Shown in pieces: positions 53,906 to 62,540 of a stretch of 64,000 bases of DNA. Position numbers and translations under genes: made by a program. A model generated the notes under the pieces. The model made no database searches. It was not told where the DNA came from and saw only the letters and a program-made list of their open reading frames with translations. The stretch spans positions 375,411-439,410 of the forward strand of contig SAKE01000002.1 of the NCBI GenBank assembly GCA_004017275.1, in the 5' to 3' direction. Each line of letters opens with the position of its first letter. Position 1 is the stretch's first letter. Origin of the DNA: Mesorhizobium sp. (GTDB lineage: Bacteria > Pseudomonadota > Alphaproteobacteria > Rhizobiales > Rhizobiaceae).

Positions 53906-55003
53906 TCAGCGCTTTCCCAGAATGATGGCAGCACGCAGTCCGTCGCGGCCGAACTGCGCCATGTTCATGAAGATGCCGTAAGGCACGGGAATGTTGGCGG
54001 CATCAAGGATGGTCTCCTGCCTTTCGTCCTCGACCCAGGGGTCGTGGATCAGGATATGGTCGCCGTCATCGCCGATAGCCAGCACCCAATGCGGCACCTT
54101 CTTGCCGAACATCAGGAAGCCGCTGATCAGCACCAGCACAAGCTTTCCCCCAGCGATCGCGGCGCGGATGTCGTCGATAGTGAACGAACGGTAATTCACC
54201 GGGATGCCGTAAAGTTCCGCGCGCCGGCGAAAGTCGACCTGGGCAAGTTCCATCACCCGGCGCTTGTCCTGGCTGCGCACCGATTGCAAGAACAGTGCGC
54301 CATAGAAGGAAACATAGATCTCCGCCGCAAGTCCGCTTTCGTACCCCGAGACCGCGAGGCCGAACGGTTCGCAACCACCGGGTCCCGACATCATGAAGAC
54401 GGTCGTCGCTTCACGCCACAGACGGATTTCCATGACCGGATCCGGCACGAAGCCGCGATCGAAATTGGACATCGCCATCATCAGGCAGCACGGGCCACAG
54501 GTGAATTCGCAGGTCTGCGGGTAGAACGGCACCTTGGTGGCGACCGGAATGTCGCCGCGCAAGGTCTTTTCATAGCGAAGTGCCGTCCCGCCATCCTCAT
54601 AGTAGCCGGGTTCACGGCCAATCTTGCGATAGCCGGCCTGCTCGTAGATGCGGATCGCCCGGCTATTGTCCTCACGCACCTCGAGACGCAGCATCATGCG
54701 GTCATGCTCGAAGGCGGCGTCTTCGGCGGATCCGAGCAGCATGCGGCCGACACCCAGCCCACCGAAGAAAGGACCGGTGGCGATGGAGTAGAGGCGCGCC
54801 ACCCCGCTGCCCTTGCGAAACAGCACGATCGCATAGCCGGCCACGCGGCCATCGACTTCGGCGACCAGCGTCTCGGCGGTTTCACGCTCGATGAACAGGC
54901 GGAAGGAGCGGCGGGAAATACGGTCGCTTGAGAAAACAGCTTTCTCGATGGCGGCGAGATCATCGACGTCAGACGCGCGGGCCGTGCGGATCTCGGCAGG
55001 CAT
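53906..55003 (-). CDS. GNAT acetyltransferase fused to C39-like cysteine peptidase
   Basis: A 365-residue fusion. Residues ~1-150 form a GNAT domain with the acetyl-CoA loop GLGVGRMLLGSAED. Residues ~155-365 form a C39-like (DUF3335-type) papain-fold peptidase with the nucleophile motif TCEFTCGPCCLMMAM, a histidine in VPHWVLAIGDDGDH and Asp in ILIHDPW. All three catalytic positions are in place. It lies upstream of the RimK-like ligase with 5-nt spacing. The likely substrate is the same short peptide or protein tail, but this is inferred. Confidence 0.87.
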   Translation of the reverse strand: MPAEIRTARASDVDDLAAIEKAVFSSDRISRRSFRLFIERETAETLVAEVDGRVAGYAIVLFRKGSGVARLYSIATGPFFGGLGVGRMLLGSAEDAAFEHDRMMLRLEVREDNSRAIRIYEQAGYRKIGREPGYYEDGGTALRYEKTLRGDIPVATKVPFYPQTCEFTCGPCCLMMAMSNFDRGFVPDPVMEIRLWREATTVFMMSGPGGCEPFGLAVSGYESGLAAEIYVSFYGALFLQSVRSQDKRRVMELAQVDFRRRAELYGIPVNYRSFTIDDIRAAIAGGKLVLVLISGFLMFGKKVPHWVLAIGDDGDHILIHDPWVEDERQETILDAANIPVPYGIFMNMAQFGRDGLRAAIILGKR

Positions 55004-55204
55004 GCGGGTTGAGAAAACCTCGATTGGTGGTGGGAATGCCTTACTCGAAAACGTTCAAGACATCAGCCGAAATACTGATGGCACAAAGCGCTATCGCACC
55101 TCGAATAGGGCCGAATTGTGACAGATTCGGCAGCAATCCAGCGAGGCAAAACGCTTGGAACAGGATCACTATTCACTGACGCCGTCATCGAAATCGATGC
55201 TTTT

Positions 55205-55996
55205 TCAACTGGCCAGACCGGCCAGAAGCTGGCCATAGGCGCTCTTTGCCACGACGGCCAATTGCTCGCGCGGCAGCGAGCCGACGACGGCGCAGCCATA
55301 GCCCTTGTCCAGCCAGTAGACGGCCCGGGGACCGTCTTGCGCCGATGCATAGGTTCCCTTGGCATTCTCCGCCGATTCCGCCGTGACGAAAAGGGATATG
55401 CGCTCGCCCTTGTCGTCCTCGTAGAGCAGCATTGCGGCCTTGCTCTCGCCAGCCGGAAGCAACCGGCCGCCGACCAGTTGGAAACCATTCGCGGTCAGGT
55501 CCGGCGCCACCAGCTTCAGCCCTACCCGGTTGGACAGCCAGGTCTGCAGATGATCCTTGTCGCTGGCCGGCACTTCGACCGCATGCCGCTTTTCGGCGGC
55601 ATAGATGACATGGGCCGCGATTGCCTGCTCGGCCAGTCGATCTTCCGCCTGATCCTCCTGTCCGATGCGGTCGATGCCGGCAAAGTAGCCGCCAACCCCG
55701 CCGGCGACCACAAGCGCGGCAGCGGCAGCAGCAAGCCACCAGCGCGAGCGTGGCACAGCTGCCTTGACCTGCGTCTCGCCTAGCAACGCCCTGCGCAACC
55801 GCGCGGGAACGGCTTCGTCCAGCACGCCGGCGAATGCGGTGCGCAGTGCCGCCCGATCGGCGGTGAAGCGAGCGCTCTTGGCTTTCATCTCGGGATTGGC
55901 TTCGAGCCAGGCGTCGTAGGCGGCGCGCTCGTCGCCGGGCAGCTCGCCATCGAGCGCCATGTGGATGTCACGTTCGGAAAAATCGCGGCGGATCAT
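55205..55996 (-). CDS. membrane anti-sigma factor
   Basis: A 263-residue protein: cytosolic N-terminal region starting MIRRDFSERDIHMALDGELP, one transmembrane helix (~88-108, LAAAAAALVVAGGVGGYFAG) and a periplasmic C-terminal domain. It overlaps the ECF sigma gene by 4 nt (ATGA). That is typical of paired anti-sigma factors. The signal it senses is unknown. No zinc-binding HxxxCxxC motif is obvious. It is 201 nt from the GNAT-C39 gene. Confidence 0.87.
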   Translation of the reverse strand: MIRRDFSERDIHMALDGELPGDERAAYDAWLEANPEMKAKSARFTADRAALRTAFAGVLDEAVPARLRRALLGETQVKAAVPRSRWWLAAAAAALVVAGGVGGYFAGIDRIGQEDQAEDRLAEQAIAAHVIYAAEKRHAVEVPASDKDHLQTWLSNRVGLKLVAPDLTANGFQLVGGRLLPAGESKAAMLLYEDDKGERISLFVTAESAENAKGTYASAQDGPRAVYWLDKGYGCAVVGSLPREQLAVVAKSAYGQLLAGLAS

Positions 55997-56511
55997 TTCT
56001 CGACGATCCTTATGGCTCGGCGACGCGCCGTGTCGTCCAGCAACCCGCGCAATTCCTCACGCCCGCGCGCAATGCGCGACATCAGCGTGCCGGCCGGCAC
56101 GCCCAGAATGTTGGCTGCTTCGGCATAGGAAAAACCTTCGATGGCGACCATGACAAGGGCTGCGCGGCGGTCGGGGCTGATCGCTTGCAGCGCGTCGATG
56201 ATCTCGCGCGAGGCGATGCTCTCCACCTGCTCGGCCGGATGGGCAACAGCCTCGCCCGCTTCCAGCGGCAACATTGCTGCCTCGCCGCGACGGTTCACCT
56301 TGCGCATCTGGTCGATGAACAAATGATGCATGATCGTAAACAGCCACCTCCGGGGGCTTTCTCCTGTCTGCCAGCTGTCGAGCCGCACAAGCGCCCGCTC
56401 GAGGCAGTCCTGGACGAGATCGTCGGCAGCGTCGCGGTCGCGCAAAAGCGAGCGTGCGTAGCGGCGCAGGCGCGGTATTTCGCCAAGGATTGCTGCCTTC
56501 TTTTCGTCCAT
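55993..56511 (-). CDS. ECF-family RNA polymerase sigma factor
   Basis: A 172-residue sigma-70 family ECF factor. Region 2 contains LRRYARSLLRDRDAADDLVQ and WLFTIMHHLFIDQMRK; region 4 contains SPDRRAALVMVAIEGFSYAEAA and VPAGTLMSRIARGREEL. The start at 56511 was taken over a longer upstream extension. It is co-transcribed with its anti-sigma factor. It is not the EcfG regulator, which would lie with PhyR and NepR. Its regulon is unknown; the downstream cassette may be included. Confidence 0.9.
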   Translation of the reverse strand: MDEKKAAILGEIPRLRRYARSLLRDRDAADDLVQDCLERALVRLDSWQTGESPRRWLFTIMHHLFIDQMRKVNRRGEAAMLPLEAGEAVAHPAEQVESIASREIIDALQAISPDRRAALVMVAIEGFSYAEAANILGVPAGTLMSRIARGREELRGLLDDTARRRAIRIVEK

Positions 56512-56673
56512 GACCGCTGGTTTCGAAGTCGCCCTTGTTGATCTCGATTGAACGCGCCTTCCGGGCGCGGCGCAAGCGGCCAGCGCGAAGCGGTCTCCCG
56601 CCCCGGTCACCCAAGCAAGGAGATAACGAGAGGATCGACCAAATTATTCCCGGCAATCAACAAGAAAGCCGAA

Positions 56674-57090
56674 TTATCCCAAATCGGTAAACGGAAAATC
56701 ATTGCCTTTGTAAAGCAGCCGAACATCGAGACTTTTGGCACAAGCGTAGGCGAAACAGTCGCCGAAATTCAGATTAGCCCGATGGCCGACAGCCTTGCCA
56801 TAGCGCGCACTTGCATCAATGGCCTGAGAGCCAACGTCTTCGCTGATGACCACATTTTCTGCGCCAATTTCCACAATGAAGCGATCGACCAGATCGCGAG
56901 CCTTGAGAAGGGCTTCAGCATCCGGCTTGCGAGATCCCGCGGCTGCGCGCGCCAGTGCCTGGGTCGCCTCGAAACGCACCAGTGCAGATACGTAGAGCGG
57001 GTCGGCGAAACCGGAAAGCCGCTTGACCAGTTCTTCCCACCCAGGTTCCCAATTGAGAATTCCGACGATCACCGATGCGTCGACGAACAT
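56674..57090 (-). CDS. vapC: VapC-type PIN-domain toxin
   Basis: A 138-residue PIN-domain ribonuclease: MFVDASVIVGIL carries the first acidic residue, SALVRFEATQALAR the Glu, and FGDCFAYACAK the late Asp. The ATG overlaps the vapB stop (TGATG), so translation is coupled. VapC toxins usually cleave initiator tRNA or rRNA. All catalytic acidic residues seem intact, so the toxin should be active. Together with VapB it forms a type II module. Confidence 0.92.
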   Translation of the reverse strand: MFVDASVIVGILNWEPGWEELVKRLSGFADPLYVSALVRFEATQALARAAAGSRKPDAEALLKARDLVDRFIVEIGAENVVISEDVGSQAIDASARYGKAVGHRANLNFGDCFAYACAKSLDVRLLYKGNDFPFTDLG

Positions 57091-57332
57091 CAGTCTTCCC
57101 ACATCTCGTCGGTGAATTTCTTCATGTCGAAATCGGGATTGGGCAGGCCAAGCTTCTTGGCCTCGGCTTGTAGCCTGGCAATCCGGTCGCGAAGCGGCAC
57201 CGTGGCGCGATTGCGCTCAAGTTCGTGTACCAACGCGATCCGCACCGCCTCTGTTTTGCTCGGAGCGTTAGTCTCGCGCTGCAATCTGGTTGCCAGCGCA
57301 TCCACTTCGTCGTCACGGATATAGAGCGGCAT
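57090..57332 (-). CDS. vapB: VapB-family antitoxin
   Basis: An 80-residue protein: MPLYIRDDEVDALATRLQRE at the N-terminus, then TNAPSKTEAVRIALVHELERN, matches the PSK/Rv0623-like VapB family, with a C-terminal tail (DMKKFTDEMWED) that would neutralise VapC. It overlaps vapC. A 22-bp inverted repeat covers its ribosome-binding region, consistent with autoregulation. Confidence 0.92.
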   Translation of the reverse strand: MPLYIRDDEVDALATRLQRETNAPSKTEAVRIALVHELERNRATVPLRDRIARLQAEAKKLGLPNPDFDMKKFTDEMWED

Positions 57333-57333
57333 G

Positions 57334-57355
57334 GAATATCCTCCAATGGATATTC
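57334..57355. promoter_or_regulatory. VapBC operator over the vapB start region
   Basis: GAATATCC (57334-57341) and GGATATTC (57348-57355) are perfect 8-bp arms around TCCAAT, immediately before the vapB ATG. Further ATATTCC half-sites lie at 57357 and 57371. The site overlaps the Shine-Dalgarno (AGGA), typical of antitoxin autorepression. Confidence 0.7.
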
Positions 57356-57379
57356 ATATATTCCACCTTGCATATTCCT

Positions 57380-60139
57380 TCAAGGCGCTGCGCTACCCTC
57401 CTTCGCCGCCCGCGTCAAAAGCCGCTGGTAGAACAGGCCGATGCCGATCAGCACAGCGCCAAGGCCGATGAACGACAGCGCCCGCAGCACACCTTCCAGC
57501 TCCGACATGTCGAAGATGAAGACTTTCAGCACGGCGATCGCGATCAGCGCGGCCGAGGCGATGCGCAGCACCTGCGATTTCAGCCGGACGCCGGCGGTGA
57601 GCAAGACCACACCGATAGCCAGCCAGAGTGCCGAGTAGGTGTAGGTTTCCAGTTGGCCGAGGCCGCTCCAAAGGCCGATGAACTCGCCCTTGAACAGGCG
57701 CCTCACCGAGAGTGTGGCATAGGCCAGGGCAAGCACGGCAGCCACCACGGCCAGCATTTGCGCATACCATTTTGGCCGCTTGTCCCTGGCATAGAGCGCC
57801 AGCCCGCCGGCGGCGACCGCCGGCAGGAGGTAGGCGAGGAACAGAAGGTTGAACACCGGGATCCGGCCGGTCGATTCGTCTGACAACAACGGGTTCAGCA
57901 CCGCGAAATGCCTGACAACGATGAAGGCGACCGAGGCCACACCGGCGGCCATCGAACCATAGCGCAGCACCGAGCTTGGCGAACGCATGTCGATGGCGAC
58001 CAGGATGGCGCCGGCGCCGATGGCGATCAGCGTGTAGATCGCCTGTTCTGCGAGCGTCATGGCACCCGTGTCGATGACGCCGCCATGCATGGCATGACGC
58101 ACCAGCATGGCGAGCGTGAGCAGCGCAAACAGCGCCGCCGCTGCTTCCATGGCGAGGCGTGGCCGGCCATTGGTGGTGCGGGCGAGCTGCCAGGCGGCGA
58201 AACCGAAGGCCAGCGCAGGTATGCCGTAGCCCGGCAGCAGCCAGTTGAACACCGGCGTCGTGGAGAGGAACTCGGCGCCGACGATGGTCGGGTCGAAGGC
58301 GACGCGGCCAAGCACCGCGATCACCGCGCCAACCGAAATCCAGCCGAGCACCGGATAGGAGCGCCACCGCGTGGCCAGCGCCGGCACGACGGCCGCCGCA
58401 CCGAGCAGGATGGTGGTCCAGGCGGAATCGAAGGCCATATGGAGCAGCAGAAGGCCGGCGATGGCCGCGCCGCCCAGGGCAAACGACACCGCGATACCGC
58501 CCATGAGCGGCGGCTCTTCGGCCCGCGCGACCCACTCGCCGCCGGCAGCGAAAACGACGACCAGGAGTACTGCTGCGGCAGCGTAGACAAAATCGCGGTC
58601 GAGATTGCCGAAGGTGAACCAGAGCGCCAGCAAGATGACCAGCGGGACGATGACGCCCCATGCTGCCCATGAGGCCGCGCGGATCTGCATACCGCCGGCG
58701 AACCGGCGCGCGGCCCAGAAGCCGGCGCCGATGAAGACCAGGCCAAGCGCGATACCGATGCGCAATGTCAGCGCATTGGACGTGGCTACTGGCAGGCCAT
58801 CGACGCCCAGAGCGCCGCCCGAAAAATCGGAAGCGATCGAGGTTGGCGGGATGATGCCGAGATAGATCAGCACCGTGACCAGTCCGGCCGCATAGAGGAG
58901 CGGCAGCGCCAGCGGACGATAGAGCGCGACAGCCACCATTGCGGCGATCACCACGGCGCCCGGCAAGGCATAGCTGGCGGCGGCAAAGGTCGGGTCGACC
59001 GACAGGCCCAGCGCCGAGAATGCAACGAACAGGCCGGGCACGATGGAAGGCCAGTCGAAAGCCCGGGCTGGCCCGGCTTCGTCACCACGGCGAGCGAGCC
59101 AGACGAAGGCAAGCACCGCCAGCGTGACGGCATCGATGAACAGGATGGCGGAGAGGTTCGCCCCCGGCGCATCGGTCATGTAGAGGATGGTCCAGACACC
59201 TGTGGCGAAAAAGGCAGCGGCCATCAGCAACTTCCAATCGCGCATGCGGGCGATGACGCCGGTGGCGGCAAGCACGATCGCGAGATAGCCGAACAGCGCC
59301 CAGGGATTGGGCGCCTGCGAGGCGACCAGCACCGGCGTCACCATGGCGCCGACGAGGCCGATGCCGGCCAGCGCCTGACCATGGACCAGGGCTGCCGCGA
59401 TCGTTGCCACGCCGATGGCGCCGAGCAGCGTAAAGGCGAGTGCCGGGCCAATGAAGCCGTAAATGCCATGCGCGGCATAGACGGTGCCGAACAGGATGAA
59501 GGCCCCGGCGGCCGTCAGGATTGCCGGAATATAGGCACCAGCGGCGCCTTGCACCGGCACTTTGAAGCCGGTGCGGCGGATGAACTCGCCGCCGGCGACC
59601 AGCACCAGGCCGAGCACGCCGGCCATGGTCAGCCGCACGCCGGGGCCGAAAATGCCGGCCTCGATGGTGTAGCGGATCAGGAACAGGCCGCCCAGCGCCA
59701 GCGCGATGCCGCCAACCCAGACCGCCCAGCGGGTGCCGAGCGCGGTTTCGACATCGGTCTGGCGGGCGGCTTTCGCCGCGGCAGTTGGCGCCACAGGTTC
59801 CGCCGCCTTCAGGGCCGCTTCCGCGGCGGCCCACGGCCCGGACAAAACCTCATCGGTTGGAGCTTCCGTTTCCGTGGCTGGCGCCTGCGCGGTGGCCGCT
59901 TCGCTTACTGCTGGCGGGACGATATCGGTCGCTGCCGCTTCGGCTGGAGCCACATCGGCGGGCGCGTTGTCAGCCGCTGCCTGTTCGGACAGCTTGGCCG
60001 CCGGTGGCACGGCTCCCGAGAGCACAAGGCTGCGCAGCGCGCCAAGCTCGCGCTCGACAAGCCCGATACGGCTCTGCTGGCGCGAAATGATGACGAACAA
60101 AGCGATGATGGCGACAAGGCCGATCAGGCTTTCAAACAT
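57380..60139 (-). CDS. DUF2339 multi-pass membrane protein
   Basis: A large protein of 919 residues: one N-terminal hydrophobic helix, an Ala/Pro/Glu-rich linker (~45-140), the conserved segment GTRWAVWVGGIALALGGLFL, and then many transmembrane helices to the C-terminus. DUF2339 proteins are found across Proteobacteria. Their function is unknown. GGGGGAACC precedes the start. Confidence 0.88.
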   Translation of the reverse strand: MFESLIGLVAIIALFVIISRQQSRIGLVERELGALRSLVLSGAVPPAAKLSEQAAADNAPADVAPAEAAATDIVPPAVSEAATAQAPATETEAPTDEVLSGPWAAAEAALKAAEPVAPTAAAKAARQTDVETALGTRWAVWVGGIALALGGLFLIRYTIEAGIFGPGVRLTMAGVLGLVLVAGGEFIRRTGFKVPVQGAAGAYIPAILTAAGAFILFGTVYAAHGIYGFIGPALAFTLLGAIGVATIAAALVHGQALAGIGLVGAMVTPVLVASQAPNPWALFGYLAIVLAATGVIARMRDWKLLMAAAFFATGVWTILYMTDAPGANLSAILFIDAVTLAVLAFVWLARRGDEAGPARAFDWPSIVPGLFVAFSALGLSVDPTFAAASYALPGAVVIAAMVAVALYRPLALPLLYAAGLVTVLIYLGIIPPTSIASDFSGGALGVDGLPVATSNALTLRIGIALGLVFIGAGFWAARRFAGGMQIRAASWAAWGVIVPLVILLALWFTFGNLDRDFVYAAAAVLLVVVFAAGGEWVARAEEPPLMGGIAVSFALGGAAIAGLLLLHMAFDSAWTTILLGAAAVVPALATRWRSYPVLGWISVGAVIAVLGRVAFDPTIVGAEFLSTTPVFNWLLPGYGIPALAFGFAAWQLARTTNGRPRLAMEAAAALFALLTLAMLVRHAMHGGVIDTGAMTLAEQAIYTLIAIGAGAILVAIDMRSPSSVLRYGSMAAGVASVAFIVVRHFAVLNPLLSDESTGRIPVFNLLFLAYLLPAVAAGGLALYARDKRPKWYAQMLAVVAAVLALAYATLSVRRLFKGEFIGLWSGLGQLETYTYSALWLAIGVVLLTAGVRLKSQVLRIASAALIAIAVLKVFIFDMSELEGVLRALSFIGLGAVLIGIGLFYQRLLTRAAKEGSAAP

Positions 60140-60222
60140 GGCGGTTCCCCCAAACCAGGCCAGTTTTCACTGACGTTCAGTCTCATTGACACTCAAATGC
60201 GGCGGCCAAACGGCCACCAAAC

Positions 60223-60294
60223 TCAACGCGCCGCCAGGTCGGCCGCCGGGAAGATCGAGCATGTTTCGGTGCCGAAAGCCAGCAGCTTGCTCAT
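60223..60294 (-). CDS. small reading frame overlapping the recO stop
   Basis: A 23-residue frame starts at the ATGA that contains the recO stop codon: [20 protein letters not shown], then three more residues and TGA. The 4-nt overlap would allow coupled translation. There is no other support; it may be a remnant of a longer gene or chance. Confidence 0.25.
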   Translation of the reverse strand: MSKLLAFGTETCSIFPAADLAAR

Positions 60295-61052
60295 GCGGCA
60301 TCCTCGCCGGCTGTGGCCTTGCCGCGCGCGTGGTGCTTGCGCAAGGCGGCGAGGAAGCCGGCGCGGGCGTCGGGCGGCTCGATGCCGCGCGGCTCATAGA
60401 CGTGGCGCGTGAAGAAGAAGCCGGTCAGCCGGAAGGCGTCTTCCATCGCCGCTGGATCCGCCCGCAAGCCGGAGCCGCGCTGCAGGAAGGCCGGCAGCGC
60501 CAGCATCTTGTCACGCCATGGCGCTCCGGCTTCGCGCGATACCGCGCGGCCCGATTTCGGCGAGACATAGGCAAGATCCTGCCGCGTGCCGGTGGCGGCG
60601 CATTGACTGAGATCGAGGCCGAAGCCGAGTTCGTCCAGCACCAGAAGCTCGAAGCGCGCCACCAGTTCGCCGGCAGCGTCGGCATCGTCGAGATGGACGA
60701 TCATCACGGCAAGCGTTTCGAAGAGACCTTCATGCGCGTCGCGCTCGGGCAACAGGCGCAGATGCGCGGCCATGGTCTGCAACCCGTAGACGGCGATGGC
60801 GCTATCCATCAGCCGGGCCGCATTCATCTCGATCGCCTCTGCCTGGAACGTACCGAGATGCTCGTCAAGCCGCGCCCGCCACAACAGGTCGACGCGATTG
60901 CCGGGCTGGAGCACAGGCTGCTGCTTGCGCGAACGGCCGCCACGAACAAGGCCGAGATGACGGCCATGCGCGCGCGTCATCACCTCGAGAATGGCGCTGG
61001 TTTCGCCATGCTTGCGGGTGCCGAGAATGATTCCCTCGTCGCGCCATTCCAT
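60291..61052 (-). CDS. recO: DNA repair protein RecO
   Basis: A RecF-pathway mediator of 253 residues that loads RecA and anneals single-stranded DNA. It has [20 protein letters not shown] (the OB fold start), [16 protein letters not shown] and the C-terminal LSQCAATG cysteine. The ATG at 61052 gives the canonical MEWRDEG start. A GGAG is placed directly before it, close spacing; a TTG two codons upstream is possible. The region upstream carries a terminator-like hairpin and a promoter. Confidence 0.93.
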   Translation of the reverse strand: MEWRDEGIILGTRKHGETSAILEVMTRAHGRHLGLVRGGRSRKQQPVLQPGNRVDLLWRARLDEHLGTFQAEAIEMNAARLMDSAIAVYGLQTMAAHLRLLPERDAHEGLFETLAVMIVHLDDADAAGELVARFELLVLDELGFGLDLSQCAATGTRQDLAYVSPKSGRAVSREAGAPWRDKMLALPAFLQRGSGLRADPAAMEDAFRLTGFFFTRHVYEPRGIEPPDARAGFLAALRKHHARGKATAGEDAA

Positions 61053-61164
61053 CTCCAAAGCTTTTCACCGGTTGGATGGCGAAATCAAGGGTTGGGTTTG
61101 GCGCCCTAGGCTACGAACTGGGGTTCCTTCGGAGCCTTCGCCGGCGCGTTGGCTGACGGAGCAT

Positions 61165-61193
61165 CAAACGACAAACCCGCCTGTGCGGCGGGT
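61165..61193 (-). terminator. minus-strand terminator/attenuator upstream of recO
   Basis: On the minus strand, ACCCGCC (61193-61187 complement) pairs with GGCGGGT (61181-61175 complement) over a 5-nt loop, then TTTGTCGTTT follows. It is 110 nt upstream of recO and just downstream of a promoter at 61252-61223. It could end a short RNA of about 50 nt or attenuate recO. Confidence 0.5.
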
Positions 61194-61222
61194 CACTGGC
61201 GCAAATCAGCACCATAGGCAAA

Positions 61223-61252
61223 TATGTACCATAGCTGACGGCAGGCAGTCAA
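61223..61252 (-). promoter_or_regulatory. sigma70-like promoter upstream of recO
   Basis: TTGACT (61252-61247) and TACATA (61228-61223), with 18-nt spacing, lie on the minus strand. An A/T-rich tract (TTTTTTC) precedes the -35. The start would be near 61216, followed in 25-50 nt by the hairpin at 61193-61165. Confidence 0.45.
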
Positions 61253-61390
61253 GAAAAAATTCCTATCATGAGAAGCTACCGGCACAAAAGCTGCCGGCAC
61301 CGCCCAACTGGCCGTCGTCAGGTCTTTTTGTTAACCTGAGTTCGGAGCCCTGTTTGGCGCCCGGCAGGCCGTCAGCTCGCATCGGCATGC

Positions 61391-61423
61391 AAAAAGCCGC
61401 CCGCAGCGATGTGCTGCGGGCGG
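61391..61423 (-). terminator. rho-independent terminator of the porin gene
   Basis: CCGCCCGCAGC (61423-61413 complement) and GCTGCGGGCGG (61407-61397 complement) form an 11-bp perfect stem with a 5-nt loop, followed by CTTTTT on the minus strand. It lies 23 nt after the porin stop. Confidence 0.9.
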
Positions 61424-61445
61424 TCTGGCAAGGTCAGTCGATCCG

Positions 61446-62540
61446 TCAGAACGAGCGCTGGAAGCGAACGATGCCGCCGACGCCATCCTTGAACTTGTCG
61501 TCGAAATTCTTGAAGTAGTCGACTTCGGCCGTGATCGTGTAGCCGGGGACGATGGTGTAGGCGACGTTCGCGGCAACCGCGAAGTCCTCGAAATCGGTGT
61601 AGGAGACCTGGGCGTTGAGCTGGACCTTCTTGTTGACGGTGTAGGTGCCACCGCCCCAGACGGCGAAGTTGCCGGTCCATGGCTTGTAGAAGTTGGTCGC
61701 CTTGTTGTCGTCCGTGCCGTAGCCCAGCATGGCGAACAGGGTCAGGTCCGAGGTCGCCTTGATGTCGAGGCGAGCCTTGCCGGCCCATTCTTCCCAGTTG
61801 CTGTTGTAGGCGCCGACCGCGGTGATCGCACCCCAGTCGCCCTTGTACTTCACACCGCCCACGACATGCGGAACATAGCTGTCGATGGTCTCGGCGCCCG
61901 AACCTTCTTCAAGCGAAGCCACTGCGGAGAAGCCGTTGCCGGCATCGAAGTAGTAGCTGATCAGGTTGGTGTCCTTGAGGCCGTAAGGAATGATCGTGTC
62001 CTGGACGACGTTGCCGGCATAGCCGATGAAGGAGTCATAGGCCGTTTCGTCCTTGCCGACGCGCAGCCCGCCAAGCTGGATCCAGGCGAAATGCAGATCG
62101 GTGGCCTTGTTGCCGGCCTCGCTGTCGATCGCGAAGCCATCGGCGCCCTTGGCCGTGGTTACGCTGCCGAAGTTGAAGCGCGTCTCGGTATAGGTCTTCA
62201 ACGTGCCGAGTTCGGTTTCCTGGCCGGTCCATGTCTTCAGCGTGAAGCGCGCGTTCTTGCTCCAGGTGTCGTTGATGCCGCCATCCTGGGAATCGATGGC
62301 CTTGGTGCCGTCGAACACACGATTGCCGTCGCCGAAGCTGGCGTCATAGCGAATGTAGCCACCGATGCGCAGGCAGGTCTCGGTGCCCGGGATGTAGAAG
62401 TAGCCGGCGCCGTAGACGTCGCAGATCTTGACGTATTCGGCCGGTTCCGGTTCAGCGACGACGACAGCGTCCGCAGCGCGCGCGCCGCTGACCGCGATCA
62501 GTGCCGCGGCTGAGCCGAGAAGGAGGCTCTTGATGTTCAT
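61446..62540 (-). CDS. outer-membrane porin, alphaproteobacterial Omp2b-like
   Basis: A 364-residue porin with a signal peptide (MNIKSLLLGSAAALIAVSGA, cleavage near ARA-ADA). It has the mature start AVVVAEPEPAEYVKICDVYG, the family disulfide CDVYGAGYFYIPGTETCLRIG, long beta-strand segments and a terminal aromatic residue in VRFQRSF. GGAGAGG precedes the ATG at 62540. It matches Brucella/Rhizobium porins (Omp2b/RopA). A strong terminator follows. A 309-nt AT-rich promoter region lies upstream. High expression is expected. Confidence 0.93.
   Translation of the reverse strand: MNIKSLLLGSAAALIAVSGARAADAVVVAEPEPAEYVKICDVYGAGYFYIPGTETCLRIGGYIRYDASFGDGNRVFDGTKAIDSQDGGINDTWSKNARFTLKTWTGQETELGTLKTYTETRFNFGSVTTAKGADGFAIDSEAGNKATDLHFAWIQLGGLRVGKDETAYDSFIGYAGNVVQDTIIPYGLKDTNLISYYFDAGNGFSAVASLEEGSGAETIDSYVPHVVGGVKYKGDWGAITAVGAYNSNWEEWAGKARLDIKATSDLTLFAMLGYGTDDNKATNFYKPWTGNFAVWGGGTYTVNKKVQLNAQVSYTDFEDFAVAANVAYTIVPGYTITAEVDYFKNFDDKFKDGVGGIVRFQRSF

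Noticed and set aside
57393..58670. 425-codon frame inside the DUF2339 gene in another frame
   Set aside because: Arginine-rich shadow frame; the membrane protein reading is continuous and has family features.
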